Below, one piece after another: positions 1 to 11,230 of a DNA stretch of 64,000 nt. Origin of the DNA: Larix kaempferi. Lineage: Eukaryota > Streptophyta > Pinopsida > Pinales > Pinaceae. The notes beneath the pieces are model-generated. The model was not told the DNA's origin. It ran no database searches and worked only from the letters and a program-made list of their open reading frames with translations. Each line of letters opens with the position of its first letter. The stretch's first letter is position 1. Both the position numbers and the translations under genes were made by a program. The stretch spans positions 4,526,001 to 4,590,000 of the forward strand of contig BSBM01000637.1 of assembly GCA_027924585.1 (NCBI GenBank), written 5' to 3'.

Positions 1-1052
1 TGCACTGGTAATAGGTGGAACTGCACACTTACTGATGGGTCTGTTCTGCATAAGTTCCACGGTCTTTTAGAAAATCTATGACAACCTGTGCAACAAAAGA
101 TTCGTCCATTTGGTTTAATTCACTTGTCTTAGATCATCTGCATCCTGACATGCTTACTAAATCTTGTTATTATTCTATCGTCGCGCATCATATGACCATC
201 TCAACTTCGCACACTTTCACTTCTTCTCATACGCATCAACTAGACATTTGCGCACCATATGCTATACTTTACTTCTATCTCTACACTTCTATATTTCAAC
301 ATCTGTGACTACTGGAGTGCCATCTGTAATGTTGTCCTTCAAAACATGACACACCTATACATACTTCAATATTTCTTCCTTTCAGTACTTGCACATCAGT
401 CATAGATCTATAGCATCATACTACACACCATCAAAACTGCATTTTGTTGCATGTGTGCTTCTCGACTCCTCGCTATATTATTATGTTCTATCCTCATGCC
501 CTTTGATGCCCTGAATATCAAACTGCAACAAACACTTGAATATTTTATGCTATCGCCACCAATATTGCTTCAAATATTCAACTTGCATCTCTAATTATAC
601 AAGTTCTTCATAGATTATATGTCCACAAGTTGGTCGTGGCATCCCTTCTTCCTAACTTCATGGATTGTGCTTATGCCATATGTCATCTTCTGTTATATTG
701 ATGTTTCATCCTTTGTGTGTCTTGCACCTTCATGGTCCATAGCTTAGTGGGACTTTACACCTTCCTGGTGCACTCTTGTGCTCTTGATGTACCATCGTTT
801 GAGATATGTGCACACCCTTGTTTTTCAACTTGGTGTATCTTCAATATTTTTTGTACCATGCATTATGGGTAATGCACCCTTGCTGTGTTCTTTCTTTATG
901 GAATCTATGCATAATCCAACTTCTACTTGGTGGTACTTTGACCCTTACCGCTTCATCATTTGTGGGTAATGTGCACTTGATGCTTTGAAACTTTCTGGAT
1001 TCTACAGCTACTCCATCTTCTACTTGGTGGAACTTTGAATTTTTCCTTGTCA
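1..1052. other. Unassigned AT-rich flank
   Basis: No gene, LTR end or recognisable protein domain is visible here. The short open frames have no family character. Between about 600 and 1050 there are loosely repeated phrases around 'cttggtg..actttgac', which suggests degraded repeat DNA. The stretch lies outside the LTR that starts at 1053 and may be the target into which element T3 inserted, but no target duplication could be matched because the far end of T3 is missing. Confidence 0.5.
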
Positions 1053-2628
1053 TGTTACGGAGAAAAACTTCCTATGGCTCAGGGTAGACCACAACATACA
1101 GATGACTACCAGAAGTCAACTCAATTCCCAATGCAATGCTATTATAAATGTAAATGCTAAGATCTGGAGTAAATGATCAACCTTCAACTGGATGTTCAAG
1201 TAGATCCCCGTTGAGCTTTCCAAATCTACACTTGAACCTACGGCTTAGTCTCAACAACAAATACAAGGAAGTGCATATAATATGTAGAAGATATTAGAAT
1301 AAACAATAGCATGGTCCATGATATAATAAGAAAATGTAACCCAATGTAATTAAACAAACATTTACAAGATCAATTGGATGAGAAAATGAGTATTTCTATT
1401 AATGAAAACAAGAAGTACATGACACGACCTCTTGCCAGCAACCCATCTGAACCAAGAACTAGATCCCTCCACTTGTGACTCCACCACTTCAATCCCCCCT
1501 GCAAGGGAAAACTCAAACTATGAAGGAGTTTGTTAGGTGAACATAAGAGGTTCACAACAAGAAGGATTAGTGGATGTAGACTCAAGTCACGACAAAAAAC
1601 CAATAGATTTTCTATGCTCTCTCTTTCCTCCTCCTTTCATGCACCATAAGAGCTCAATATACTGTTGATGTATATGTAACTTCGAAATGTATTTCATATA
1701 TGTATGTTGTATGTACTCCTATAGAGATGGTATTATTCCTCTATACAGAAGTGTCGTCATTTATATTTTAAATGTCGTAACTTATACTTGATGGGTTATT
1801 AGACCACCTTGTTGGGGTCAGCCCTGTATAAGTCATGTGGGTTGAAGGGTTATTAGACCACCCTATTGGGGGTCGGCCATGTGGGTCGAAGGGTTATTAG
1901 ACCACCCTATTGGGGGTCGGCCCAGTCAGCATTATGTTATGTGGTTAAGTTCGAGCCTACATGATTTATGTAAAAGGCAAGTCAAGTCAAGTATAAATAG
2001 AGTGCGGGAGGCACTCTATTTCATCACTCACTTCTCACTCATGCACTCAAGGAGGAGTGGCGCACTTATGGAGGAGGAGGATCGGCTGCTAGGATATGTC
2101 TATCTCTTATGTTGGGTTGTATCATTGCTCTATCTATCTCTGAGGAAGTTAGTGGGGTTTTTCACCTTTATGGTTTTCCCCAAGTAAATCTTTGTGTCTC
2201 TTGTGTGCTTGCATTATTGTCTCCATGATTGATATGCTGTAGATATGCTGTACATGTTGTTCTCTCAGTTAAGATCCTAGATCAGATTGAAGTAAATTCT
2301 GAAAATTTAACATATACAACCCTCCAAAGGTAGGTGAAAGGTTGAATCGAGTTGTTTTTGGGGTACATGGAGGGCCAAATGTCACCCTAAGACCACTTTT
2401 TGGAGTGAAATGTAATTTTCTAATGTTTTTTACCATTTAACTCGATGTACATGGGCTACATTGGTGCATCCTGCGTATACGCTAGCTATAGTGGAACAAT
2501 TAGCGTACAGGAACAAAAATAGGGAACAATGGGTTCCTAGAGGATAAAATGTGGATCTGATTATATAAAATGGATACTGAAGGTCAATGAGTGTTGATGC
2601 TCACAAGGTGAAAAATTACGCTGTAATA
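1053..2628 (-). repeat. 3' LTR of Tat-like gypsy element T3, split by a solo LTR
   Basis: It opens with TGTTACGGAGAAAAAC, resembling the opening of the T2 LTR at 26620, and ends at ...CTGTAATA. It is followed at once by GATGCCCCCTAA, the same polypurine-tract block (minus-strand sense) that follows the T2 LTR at 27587. Removing solo LTR S1 and its 5-bp duplication leaves about 920 bp, close to the 967-984 bp of the T2 LTRs. The terminal CA appears as TA, a likely decay change. No partner LTR is in the window, so T3 is truncated. The start is placed by similarity and is less certain than the end. Confidence 0.65.
1663..2312 (+). mobile_element. Solo LTR S1 of the C2/C3 copia family
   Basis: This 650-bp sequence begins TGTTGATGTATATGTAAC and ends AATTTAACA, like the C3 5' LTR at 46252-46856. 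It is flanked on both sides by TATAC (1658-1662 and 2313-2317), an exact 5-bp target-site duplication. No internal copia sequence adjoins it, so it is a solo LTR left by recombination between the two LTRs of a former element. A TATA box (TATAAATAG) lies at 1992-2000. It carries one more copy of the 'GGGTTATTAGACC..GTCGGCC' box than C3, which explains most of the length difference. Confidence 0.93.
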
Positions 2629-3018
2629 GATGCCCCCTAATGTGTGAGGTCAGAGAAGGTACTGCGATGACCAACTCACATTATAAATCTCAGAAGTGGA
2701 GTGATGGAAACACAAATTGAAGGAGTATCCCACTCATCATAATACAAGTATATCTCTGAGTACATGTCGGTACAATACAACAATCTGATAATATGGCCAT
2801 GAATAGGCAGTATATAGTGAATACATGTCGTGGGCGATCATAGCCATTACCCATATACAGTAGTATATGATCTCCTGCTGAAAAGGAAACCACTGGTGAA
2901 AACTAAAGGTACAAATTGTTGATGTATGAGATCGACATCTCATAAGTACAATGACAATCATTAGTAGCATACTGAATGCCACTGAAGTCTGGGGTCTTCT
3001 ACAAAAATCACCAATGGG
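2629..3018 (-). mobile_element. T3 internal 3' spacer, distal part
   Basis: It starts with the polypurine block GATGCCCCCTAATGTGTGAGGTCAG, matching T2 at 27587 and T1 at 37044. It continues with spacer sequence like that of T2, including the 'gtatatagtgaatacatg' and 'ggggtcttctac' phrases. Element C1 interrupts it at 3024 and the same spacer resumes at 10404. It is non-coding. Confidence 0.75.
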
Positions 3019-3023
3019 GAATG
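3019..3023. other. Target-site duplication of C1, left copy
   Basis: GAATG stands directly before the C1 LTR and is repeated directly after the other LTR at 10399-10403. The exact 5-bp duplication marks C1 as one complete insertion event. Confidence 0.95.
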
Positions 3024-3514
3024 TGTTAAGTTTAAACCAAATAGACTAGCAAGATCACTGAAAGAAGCATAATCACAAGATAGACACAGAATTTACCCTG
3101 GGAAACCCTCATGGGGTAGAAAACCCAGCAAAGCTTTCCTCAATAAGATGATCAACCAAAATACAAGATGTGCTCCCTCCTTCTTTTCCTCCTTAGCAGA
3201 TCTCCCAGACAAGTGCGCCACTTTTCTCAAGTGAGTGAGTGAGTCTTATGAGGAGTTCACCTCCTCTATTTATACTGACTCTTAACTGACTAAAATACCT
3301 AATGGGGCCGACCTCTCCTGGAGAAGTCTAATAACCCCTAAAATATTATCTCAGGGCCGACCCCCACATGGTGGGTCTAATAACCCTAGTTACCACAAAT
3401 TCTCGGAGGAATAAACATCTCCGGATACATAGTAGAATCACTTCGGAGGTATGGAACATCTCCGGAATAAATAATATACAAATATAACATTCTTAAAAGT
3501 TACAATATTCAACA
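3024..3514 (-). repeat. 3' LTR of C1
   Basis: 491 bp, TGTTAAG...ATTCAACA on the plus strand, near-identical to the 5' LTR at 9908-10398. In element sense it holds a TATA box (plus-strand CTATTTATA at 3266-3274) and two copies of the 'GGTTATTAGAC...GTCGGCC' hairpin box also found in the C2/C3 LTRs. Confidence 0.95.
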
Positions 3515-3523
3515 CTCCCCCTT
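3515..3523 (-). promoter_or_regulatory. Polypurine tract of C1
   Basis: In element sense AAGGGGGAG lies directly upstream of the 3' LTR. This is the expected site for plus-strand DNA priming during reverse transcription. Confidence 0.9.
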
Positions 3524-3644
3524 AACGAGAAGGATATTATAACAACATCTACAAGAGCAACGAGTCATTGACTACATCATACATGATACATCTATATATC
3601 ATCGAAAGCTTTCTTCAATTCATCATCATTAGTAACTCAACTAG

Positions 3645-3900
3645 TTGCTGGAACATCGATGTTGTCTGAGTCGATATCATTCGATCATCAACATCGACAT
3701 CACTCGATCATCAACATCGTCATCAACATCGTCATCGCACGATCATCAGCATCGTCATTGTCATCATACGATCATCAGCATTGTCATCAACATCGTCATC
3801 ATACGATCATCAGCATTGTCATCACACGATCATCAGCATCGTCATCACATGATCAGCATCGTCATCGTCATCACACGATCATCAGCACACGATCATCATT
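3645..3900 (-). repeat. CGATCATCAGCATCGTCATCA simple-type array in C1 spacer
   Basis: Degenerate head-to-tail units built from GATCATCAGCATC and GTCATCA blocks run without interruption for about 250 bp. Open frames here (His/Ser-rich when translated) come from the repeat and are not genes. The array belongs to the C1 3' spacer between RNase H and the 3' LTR. Confidence 0.85.
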
Positions 3901-3954
3901 TTACAAGATGATCAATCCTGCTCTCTTTAGGACATAGGTCCATGGATGATGCAA

Positions 3955-4391
3955 TCCAGTCATGTACCTTTTGAACCGAAGTCCAGGGACGATCCAGTCC
4001 TATCATGTACCTTTTGAATTGAAGCTCAGAGACGATCCAGTCCTATCATGTACCTTTTGAACCGAATTCCAGGGGCGATCCAGTCCTATCATGTACCTTT
4101 TGAACCGAAGTCCAGGGACGATCCAGTCCTATCATGTACCTTTTGAACCGAAGTCCAGGGACGATCCATTCCTATCATGTACCTTTGGAATCGAAGTCCA
4201 GGGACGATCCAGTCCTATCATGTACCTTTTGAACCGAAGTCCAGGGACGATCCAGTCCTATCATGTAACTTTTGAACCAAAGTCCAGGGACGATCCAGTC
4301 CTATCATGTACCTTTTGAACCGAAGTCCAGGGACGATCCAGTCCTATCATGTACCTTTGGAACCGAAGTCCAGGGACGATCCAGTCCTATC
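3955..4391 (-). repeat. 43-bp tandem repeat, about ten copies, in C1 spacer
   Basis: Units start at 3961, 4004, 4047, 4090, 4133 and so on with an exact 43-bp period (key phrase CATGTACCTTTTGAACCGAA). In element sense each unit holds GGAC-TGGATC-GTCC, followed closely by a second GGAC, so the central GTCC can pair with either neighbour. A few units vary (for example 'ttgaattgaag'). Confidence 0.93.
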
Positions 4392-4880
4392 ATTCAATTC
4401 TCGGAGACCTCATGTCTACGGTTCAATTCACAGGACTAAAGTTCGAGGACGATCCAATCCCCTTACCTGTTCATTTAGGATTTTGTTCTCTGAGACATCA
4501 TGTCTATGACTCAATTCACAGGACCAAAGTATGAGGATGATCCAATCCCCTTACCTGTTCATTCAGGATTTTGTTCTCGGAGACATCATGTCTACGGATC
4601 AATTCACAGGACCAAAGTCCGAGGACGATCCAATCCCCTTACCTGTTCATTTAGGATTTTGTTCTCGGAGACATCATGTCTACGGCTCAATTCACAGGAC
4701 CAAAGTCCGAGGACGATCCAATCCCCTTACCTATTCATTCAGGATTTTGTTCTCGAAGACATCATGTCTACGGCTAACTTTAGGACCAAAATCCACGGAT
4801 GATACAATCCTCTTACTCTCGGAGACATCTGTCTGCGGATCACTTTAGGACTAAAGTCCATGGATGATACAATCCTCTCA
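4392..4880 (-). repeat. About 88-bp tandem repeat, four to five copies, in C1 spacer
   Basis: The phrase CATCATGTCTA recurs near 4497, 4585, 4673 and 4761, and 'caggac(c/t)aaagt(c/t)(c/t)gagg' recurs in step. In element sense each unit contains GGAC-TTTG-GTCC and AGACA-TGA-TGTCT inverted repeats. The last copies are shortened and blend into a 'gatgatacaatcctct' variant around 4790-4880. Confidence 0.88.
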
Positions 4881-5280
4881 TCAATATGAGTACAAGTATC
4901 TTCATCCATACAAGTACAAATATACTCATCAAAACATGTGTCAATACATCAAGGCATCATGTATCCTCATCATCAAAGCCTTATCATCAAGACATGTATA
5001 ACAAAACATGTATCCTCATCATCAACACATGTATATCAAAACATGTATAATAAAACATGTATAACAAAACATGTATCTCATCAATAGCATCAATACATAT
5101 ATCATTAAAAGCATGTATACATCTATCATCAAAAGCATGTATACATCTATCATCAAAAGCACGTATTCTCACTAATACATCTATCATCAAAAGCATGTAT
5201 ACATCTATCATCAAAACCATGTATTCTCACTAATACATCTATCATCAAAAGCATGTATACATCTATCATCAAAAGAAAAA
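4881..5280 (-). repeat. 24-bp and related AT-rich tandem units in C1 spacer
   Basis: From about 5090 to 5275 the unit CATCTATCATCAAAAGCATGTATA repeats with a 24-bp period. The preceding 200 bp consists of looser 'acatgtat(c)ctcatcatcaa' units. It is non-coding. Confidence 0.85.
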
Positions 5281-5376
5281 ATATAAGAGTCCTAAATCTA
5301 AATAATTCTAAGTAATTAAGTGCAGTAAATAGGTAACCTCATCATTGATGGGACAGACTTGTTATCAGATACTATG

Positions 5377-8300
5377 CTACTCCCCTTTTCGAGGAGGGTC
5401 CTTTTGAACTACACCAAGCTTGTCTCAGAAGTATTCAAACTTTACTCGAGACAAAGGTTTGGTCAAGATATCAGCAATTTGATCCTCAGTGCTTATGTAC
5501 TCGAGCTTGATAGCTCCTCTCTGCACCATATCTAATATATAAAAGTATCAGATCTCTATGTGTTTTGACTTATCGTGAAACACATGATTTTCAGTCATCT
5601 TGATGCAGCTTTGATTATCACACATAATCACAGTGGGATCCATTTCTAAGTCAAATACTCCAGATAAAAGTTTCCGAAGCCATAATGCTTCACAGCTGGC
5701 AGAGCAGGCAGCTATATATTCTGCTTCAGCAGTACTGAGGGCCACACTAGATTGTTTCTTGCTGAACCATGAGATCATAGCAGATCCAAGACCATAACAT
5801 CCACCTGAAGTACTTTTTCTGTCTGAGACACTACCTGCCCAGTCAGAATCTGAGTAACCATGTAACCTGAGTTCATGACCTCCGAGATAATATAGACCAA
5901 AATCTAATGTACCTTTTAGGTACCTCATTACATGCTTTGCAGCTATTAAGTGAACCTTTCTAGGTTCTACTAGATACTGACTTAGGGTATTTACAACAAA
6001 GGCCTAGTATTTGTTAAATACATCAATGATCCAATGATTTGTCTATATAGAGTTATGTCCACTAATTCTGATGAATCATTAACTAATAACTTCAAGTTGG
6101 AGTCCATGGGATTGGTCATGGCTTTACACTCCAACATATCAAATCTTTTGAGAATCTCCACAGTATACTTACCTTGATTTAGAAAGATTCCTTTTGGTTC
6201 TTGCCATACTTCTAAGCCTAAGAAGTAGTGCATTAATCTGAGATCTTTCATCTCGAATTCTGAAGAAAGCTTCTTCTTTCTTTCAATAATTTGTTTCTCA
6301 TTTCCAGTTAGAAATATATCATCTACATATAACAACAATATAACTGGTTCATCATCCATCACTTTGAGATAAAGATTGGGGCCAGCTTTACTTTTGGTAA
6401 AGCCCATGCTTGTTAAGAAATTGTCAATCCTTCCGTACCAAGCCCTGGGAGCTTGCTTCAATCCATATAATGCCTTTTTCAGTTTGCATACATGGGTCCT
6501 TCCGTCCTTGACCTCAAATCCTTGTGGTTGTTCTATGTATACTTCTTCTTCAATTACACCATTCAGACAAGCTGTCTTAACATCCATTTGGTGCAATTTC
6601 CATTTCATCATGGATGCAAGTGCCATGATAGTTCTAATTGAAGTATACCTAGCATCTGGTGCAAATGTTTCTTCATAGTCAATTCCCTCTTTCTGAGAGA
6701 ATCCTCTGGCTACAAATCTTGCCTTGTATTTTTCAATGCTACCATCTGCAGCATGTTTTATCTTGAAAATCCATTTGGAAGAAACCACACTTTTATCTTT
6801 TGGTTTGGGGACTATATCCCAAACATCATTTTTCATTATTGACTGATATTCTTCTGTCATTGCTTCTACCCATTCTTTCTTCTGAGCTGCCTCTTCATAG
6901 CTGGTAGGTAGTTGATCCACAATATCACATATCAAGGCCATGTAGTTGGACACTAGCTTTGGTTTCTTTCTTTCTCTAGTGGAGCCTTCAGGAGCTCCAT
7001 ATCTTTTAGCCCCTTGAATAATATCTCTAGCTCATGCTGGCCTTCTTTTCTTAGATAGGTCTGTAATAGGAGGCTCTTGTGGTTCCAACATGTCATGATC
7101 CTCTGGAGAATCATCTTCAGGAATGGGCACAGCCTCTGTGATTCTGGGAGAAGTATCTTCTTCATAAATTTCTTCAAGTTGGCACTTCCTGGATTTCTTG
7201 AGAGCTGCTTCTTCATCAAATTTTACATCTCTACTTATTTCTATGTGATGAAATCTTGGAATGTAAATTCTGAAGGATTTGGATGATTCACAATAACCAA
7301 CAAATATTCCCTTCTTACCAGAAGGATACAACTTGGTTCTCTTTTGTTTTGGAATATGGATGTACACAGGACACCCAAATATTTTAAGATGACTTACCTC
7401 AGGCTTCTTTCCTGTAAACACTTCTTCTAGAGTTTTGAAATCAAGAGCACTATGAGATAATCTATTTTGCACATATACTGCTGTCTTGGCTTCTTCAACC
7501 CATAGATACATGGGAAGATCTTGGTCATGTATCATAGTCTTCACAGCTTCCATGATTGTTCTATTTTTCCTTTCAGCCACCCCATTTTGTTGGGGATTAT
7601 AGGGAGTAGTTAGTTCCCTTTTAATTCCAGCTTCTTTACAAAAGTATTCAAATTCCTTTGAGGTAAATTCTCCGCCATTATCTGTTCTGAGAATTTTGAT
7701 TCTCTTTTTTGATAGATTTTCTATTAGAGCTTTGAACTCTTTGAATTTTCCAAAGACTTCATTCTTACCTTTCAGGAAGTATATCCAAGTTTTCCTTGAA
7801 TGGTCATCAATGAATGAAAGATAGTATTCAAACCCACTTAGAGAAGTAGTGGGAATTGGTCCACACACATCTGAGTGTATTAGCTCCAAAATGTTCTTAG
7901 TCTTTGTTTCACTCTTTGGAAAGGGGTTCTTGATATTTTTCCCTTTCTTGCATCCTTTACATGAGCCATCATGATCAGCTTTCAAATCTAGTAATCCTAT
8001 GACTACCTTGCTTACATAGGGTAAGGCTTTATAGTTGATGTGAGCTAATCTTCTATGCCATAGCTCACTGGGGCTAGAGATCTCATGAGCAAGAGAAGCT
8101 TCTGGATGACCCTTGAGCTTATAGAGACCTCCTTCTTCTTCACCAATAACAATTGCATCTTTAATTGTCTTTCCTTTGGACCACATGAGTACTTGTCCAT
8201 CTATGAAATCCACTCTAAAACCTTTCTTATCTAGTGCTGAGATAGATAGTAGGTTCTTCTTTAAACCTGGTACATATAAGATATCTTTCATCTTCAAAGG

Positions 8301-9443
8301 TGTTCCAGAATCTAGCTTGTAGCTAGCTTCACCAATTCCTTTGATGGGATATTGGTAGACATCTCCTAGAGATACCTTTTGTGTAGAAGACTTTTCTTCA
8401 AGAGTTGAGAAAGTCTTTCTTTGACCTGTCATGTGCTTAGAAGCACCACTGTCAATGAGCCATGTATCTTCTCCAGGAGATATAGATCCAGAGAGTGCAG
8501 AGAATAGGACATATTCTTCTGGATCTTCTTTCCTCACTTTATATCTTTTCTTTCTAGGCTTTACCTCTACCTCTTCTTCTTCTTCTTCTTCTTCTTCTTC
8601 TTCTTCTTCACTATCATTTTCTGCCATATGTGCATGATGTCTTTTGTGGACAAACTTCTTCTTTTGTGAAGGACAAAATCTGGAGATGTGTCCTAGTTTA
8701 TGACAACTATAGCATTCGACTTTGGAAAGATCTCTTACTGGATTGGGTCCTTTTCTCTTTTTGGGTCTAGAGAAGTGTTGAGATCCTTTGTGGTCAACTT
8801 TCTTGAGATGACCTATTCTTCTTCTTTTGGTATGGGTGGCCAAAGCTTGGTCATCCTCTTTGAGAAGAGCTTCTCTGTTGGAAACCCTAGATTCTTCTTG
8901 AACACAATCCTCCCATACTATATCAAACTTCATGCTCTCTTTTCTGGCACACATGGTTTGTATGAATGATTCCCAAGGTCTAGTGAGACCATTGAGAGCA
9001 GTCATCACAAGTTCATCCTCATCAAGAGTATCACCAATTGCATCTAGTTGCTCCTTGATTTGTGAGACCCTTGAGAAGTAGTCTTGAATGGATTCTCCTT
9101 TGTGCATCTTGGTACTCTTCAATTGAGTCCTTAGGTTCATCTTCCTATTGATGTTCTTTCCTTCATACATTCTTCCTAGGGAATCATACATTTCCTTTGG
9201 AGTCTTCTTGGAGGCCACTTGGGGAATCAAGTGGTCTTTAATAGAATCAGCTATGATTCTCTTTGCCCTAATCAAATCCTTCCTATGCTTTTCTTTGGCT
9301 TCATCTCCTTCTGGTTCTGCAGCTTCATCCTTGATATAATAAGCAAGATCACTCTCCTCAAGAATGAGACCAATTCTGTATTTCCATGCCCGGAAATTCT
9401 CTATACCTTCTAGCTTGTCTTCAAGCTTAGTGTTTGGAGCCAT
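5377..9443 (-). pseudogene. gag-pol: C1 gag-pol polyprotein, disabled
   Basis: One frame starts at the ATG ending at 9443 and encodes the copia polyprotein. First-segment residue positions are approximate: gag 1-240; CCHC zinc knuckle CYSCHKLGHISRFC about 243-256; an acidic Glu run from a CTT microsatellite (8571-8609); aspartic protease DSGAS near 330; integrase HHCC from about 458; integrase core Asp near 520 and 585 and Glu near 619 (NGVAERKN). RT follows at about 6900-6050 with YVDDI intact, then RNase H (DSDWAGS, STAEAEY) to the stop at 5377. Lesions: TGA at 7032, a deletion of about 10 nt near 5995 that shifts frame, TGA at 5548 and TGA at 5425. All three TGAs could come from CGA or AGA codons. 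The product would have formed the particle, cut the polyprotein, copied the RNA and inserted the cDNA. Encoded integrase and RT motifs look functional apart from these breaks. Confidence 0.95.
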
Positions 9444-9524
9444 CTTATCTTGGGGGAGTCCAAGAGACAGAGTAGTACTTACCTGAAAAGTTACCTTTTA
9501 CTTTTCCGGATCCTGAGACAGAAT

Positions 9525-9842
9525 TTTATCGCACTTTTGGTAGAATTAGGGTTTGACTTTCCTGGAGTTCTACCCAACCAAAAAGTTCGATCTAGGGCTC
9601 AAAAAAATTTGTCTTGAGAAGGGATATCCAGCCATGTAATCAGATTTCAACAATACTAACTTTCTGCTGAAACAAATTTATGGTTTATCGCACTTTTGGT
9701 AGAATTAGGGTTTGACTTTCCTGGAGTTCTACCCAACCAAAAAGTTCGATCTAGCGCTCAAAATATTGGTCTTGAGAAGGGCTATCCAGACATGTAATCA
9801 GATTTCAATAATACCAACGTTTTGCTGAAACCCTAAACTTCG
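9525..9842 (-). repeat. 159-bp tandem duplication in the C1 leader
   Basis: The block beginning TTTATCGCACTTTTGGTAG at 9525 repeats at 9684 with few differences. It is followed by a short GA run (9846-9861). It lies between the primer-binding site and the gag start, where packaging signals are usual in LTR elements. That role is inference. Confidence 0.9.
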
Positions 9843-9895
9843 CCGGAGAGAGAGAGAGAGATTCTTACCTTGTGAAAGATGTCCTATTTAGTCTA

Positions 9896-9907
9896 GCTCT
9901 GATACCA
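9896..9907 (-). promoter_or_regulatory. Primer-binding site of C1 (initiator tRNA-Met)
   Basis: In element sense TGGTATCAGAGC directly follows the 5' LTR. This is the standard plant copia complement to the 3' end of initiator tRNA-Met. Confidence 0.95.
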
Positions 9908-10398
9908 TGTTAAGTTTAAACCAAATAGACTAGAAAGATCACTGAAAGAAGCATAATCACAAGATAGACACAGAATTTACCCTGGGAAACCCTCATGGGG
10001 TAGAAAACCCAGCAAAGCTTTCCTCAATAAGATGATCAACCAAAATACAAGATGTGCTCCCTCCTTCTTTTCCTCCTTAGCAGATCTCCCAGACAAGTGC
10101 GCCACTTTTCTCAAGTGAGTGAGTGAGTCTAATGAGGAGTTCACCTCCTCTATTTATACTGACTCCTAACTGACTAAAATACCTAATGGGGCCGACCTCT
10201 CTTGGAGAAGTCTAATAACCCCTAAAATATTATCTCAGGGCCGACCCCCACATGGTGGGTCTAATAACCCTAGTTACCACAACTTCTCGGAGGAATAAAC
10301 ATCTCCGGATACATAGTAGAATCACTTCGGAGGTATGGAACATCTTCGGAATAAATAATATACAAATATAATATTCTTAAAAGTTACAATATTCAATA
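9908..10398 (-). repeat. 5' LTR of C1
   Basis: 491 bp, beginning TGTTAAG on the plus strand and ending ATTCAATA, where the expected CA is TA. A TATA box (plus-strand CTATTTATA, 10150-10158) makes this the promoter-bearing LTR for minus-strand transcription. GAATG follows at 10399-10403 as the right target duplication. Confidence 0.95.
10150..10158 (-). promoter_or_regulatory. TATA box of the C1 5' LTR
   Basis: TATAAATAG in element sense, conserved at the matching place in the 3' LTR and in the C2/C3/S1 LTRs (TATAAATAG). It is followed by a shared CTCACTCACTT and GGCGCACTT stretch. Confidence 0.8.
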
Positions 10399-10403
10399 GA
10401 ATG

Positions 10404-11230
10404 CCCTATCAAGAGAATAAAGGTGTTGATGCCGAACCTGATGTGGCATAGTCTGATTACCGGTCATTGATGTATACTGTTAACATACACGAGATAACCC
10501 ACCAATAATGAAAATGGGAATCAAGGCATAGAGTACATTCATCAAAGTGTGAATAAAGGTGTTAAGGTTGAACACTATGACAAATCCATCGATCAGGAGG
10601 CATTGATGAATCCCCAACTGTCGATGGTGAGAGAACCTACCGCTAATGACTGCAAGCCTCAAGGTACTCAATTGACTCTAAGTCTCAATTCCGGAATAAA
10701 TGTGTTGAAGTCGAAGAATGAAACTCGTTGGAAGGAGGGAATTAATGCATCCCCCATTAACCAGCACGAGGTAATAGATACGCTAAAAGATTTGTAAGAA
10801 CTCAGACGAACAGATCATATTTACTCAAAAGGGATGGTCGACATGCAATAGTCAATAGATATGAGGAGTGGTCGACTCTGTTTTTTGAATTTCCTTTGAA
10901 CAAGAGCATGAGAAGATGGAAAGACTTAGGCAGCATAGACTCAAGTACTAGATGATAATAACACTGTGCGATGCAAGAGGCATCAACAAAGGGCTCCATA
11001 ATGACATGGAGCTTAACCAGCCGGTGGAGTAAAATCTGAGAAACGAGTACAACTCCTAAGGTCCTACTATAGTCCCAACTCATAATGGATGGAGTAGAAT
11101 GAATGCTTTATTCAAAGGCGACATGACAGCTGCCAACAAAAAGAAGTAAACATTTTCCCATCCGACGTTTTGAAATATTTGATTTTTTTGGTCTTTTTCA
11201 TATTATGAAAGCTTGAAAAAGAATAAAATT
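10404..11230 (-). mobile_element. T3 internal 3' spacer, proximal part (truncated)
   Basis: Resumes T3 after C1. It matches the T2 spacer at 28000-28720: 'ggtgttgatgccgaac...ggtcattgatg...gttaaca', then 'caaaggcgacatgacagctgccaac' and 'ttttcccat'. At about 11180-11215 one unit of the T2-type structural array begins (TCTTTTTC ... GAAAAAGA, an 8-bp inverted repeat). Similarity then stops near 11230. The rest of T3, including its ORFs and second LTR, is absent. Confidence 0.7.

Larger units (their letters stand above)
3024..10398 (-). mobile_element. C1, nearly complete Ty1/copia retrotransposon
   Basis: A 7375-bp copia element on the minus strand. It has two 491-bp LTRs (3024-3514 and 9908-10398), a primer-binding site for initiator tRNA-Met (9896-9907), a leader with a 159-bp tandem duplication, one gag-pol frame (9443 down to 5377), a 1.85-kb spacer made of tandem repeats, and a polypurine tract (3515-3523). 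The LTRs differ at roughly eight positions by eye, so the insertion is fairly young for this window. It sits inside the 3' spacer of gypsy element T3. The order INT before RT fixes it as Ty1/copia. It is defective through stops and one small deletion. Confidence 0.96.

Noticed and set aside
3645-3937. Two His/Ser-rich open frames on the plus strand
   Set aside because: Produced by the CGATCATCAGCATC array, antisense to element C1.
3955-4880. CRISPR-like regular repeats
   Set aside because: Units are contiguous, without unique spacers, lie inside a plant copia element, and have no cas genes nearby.
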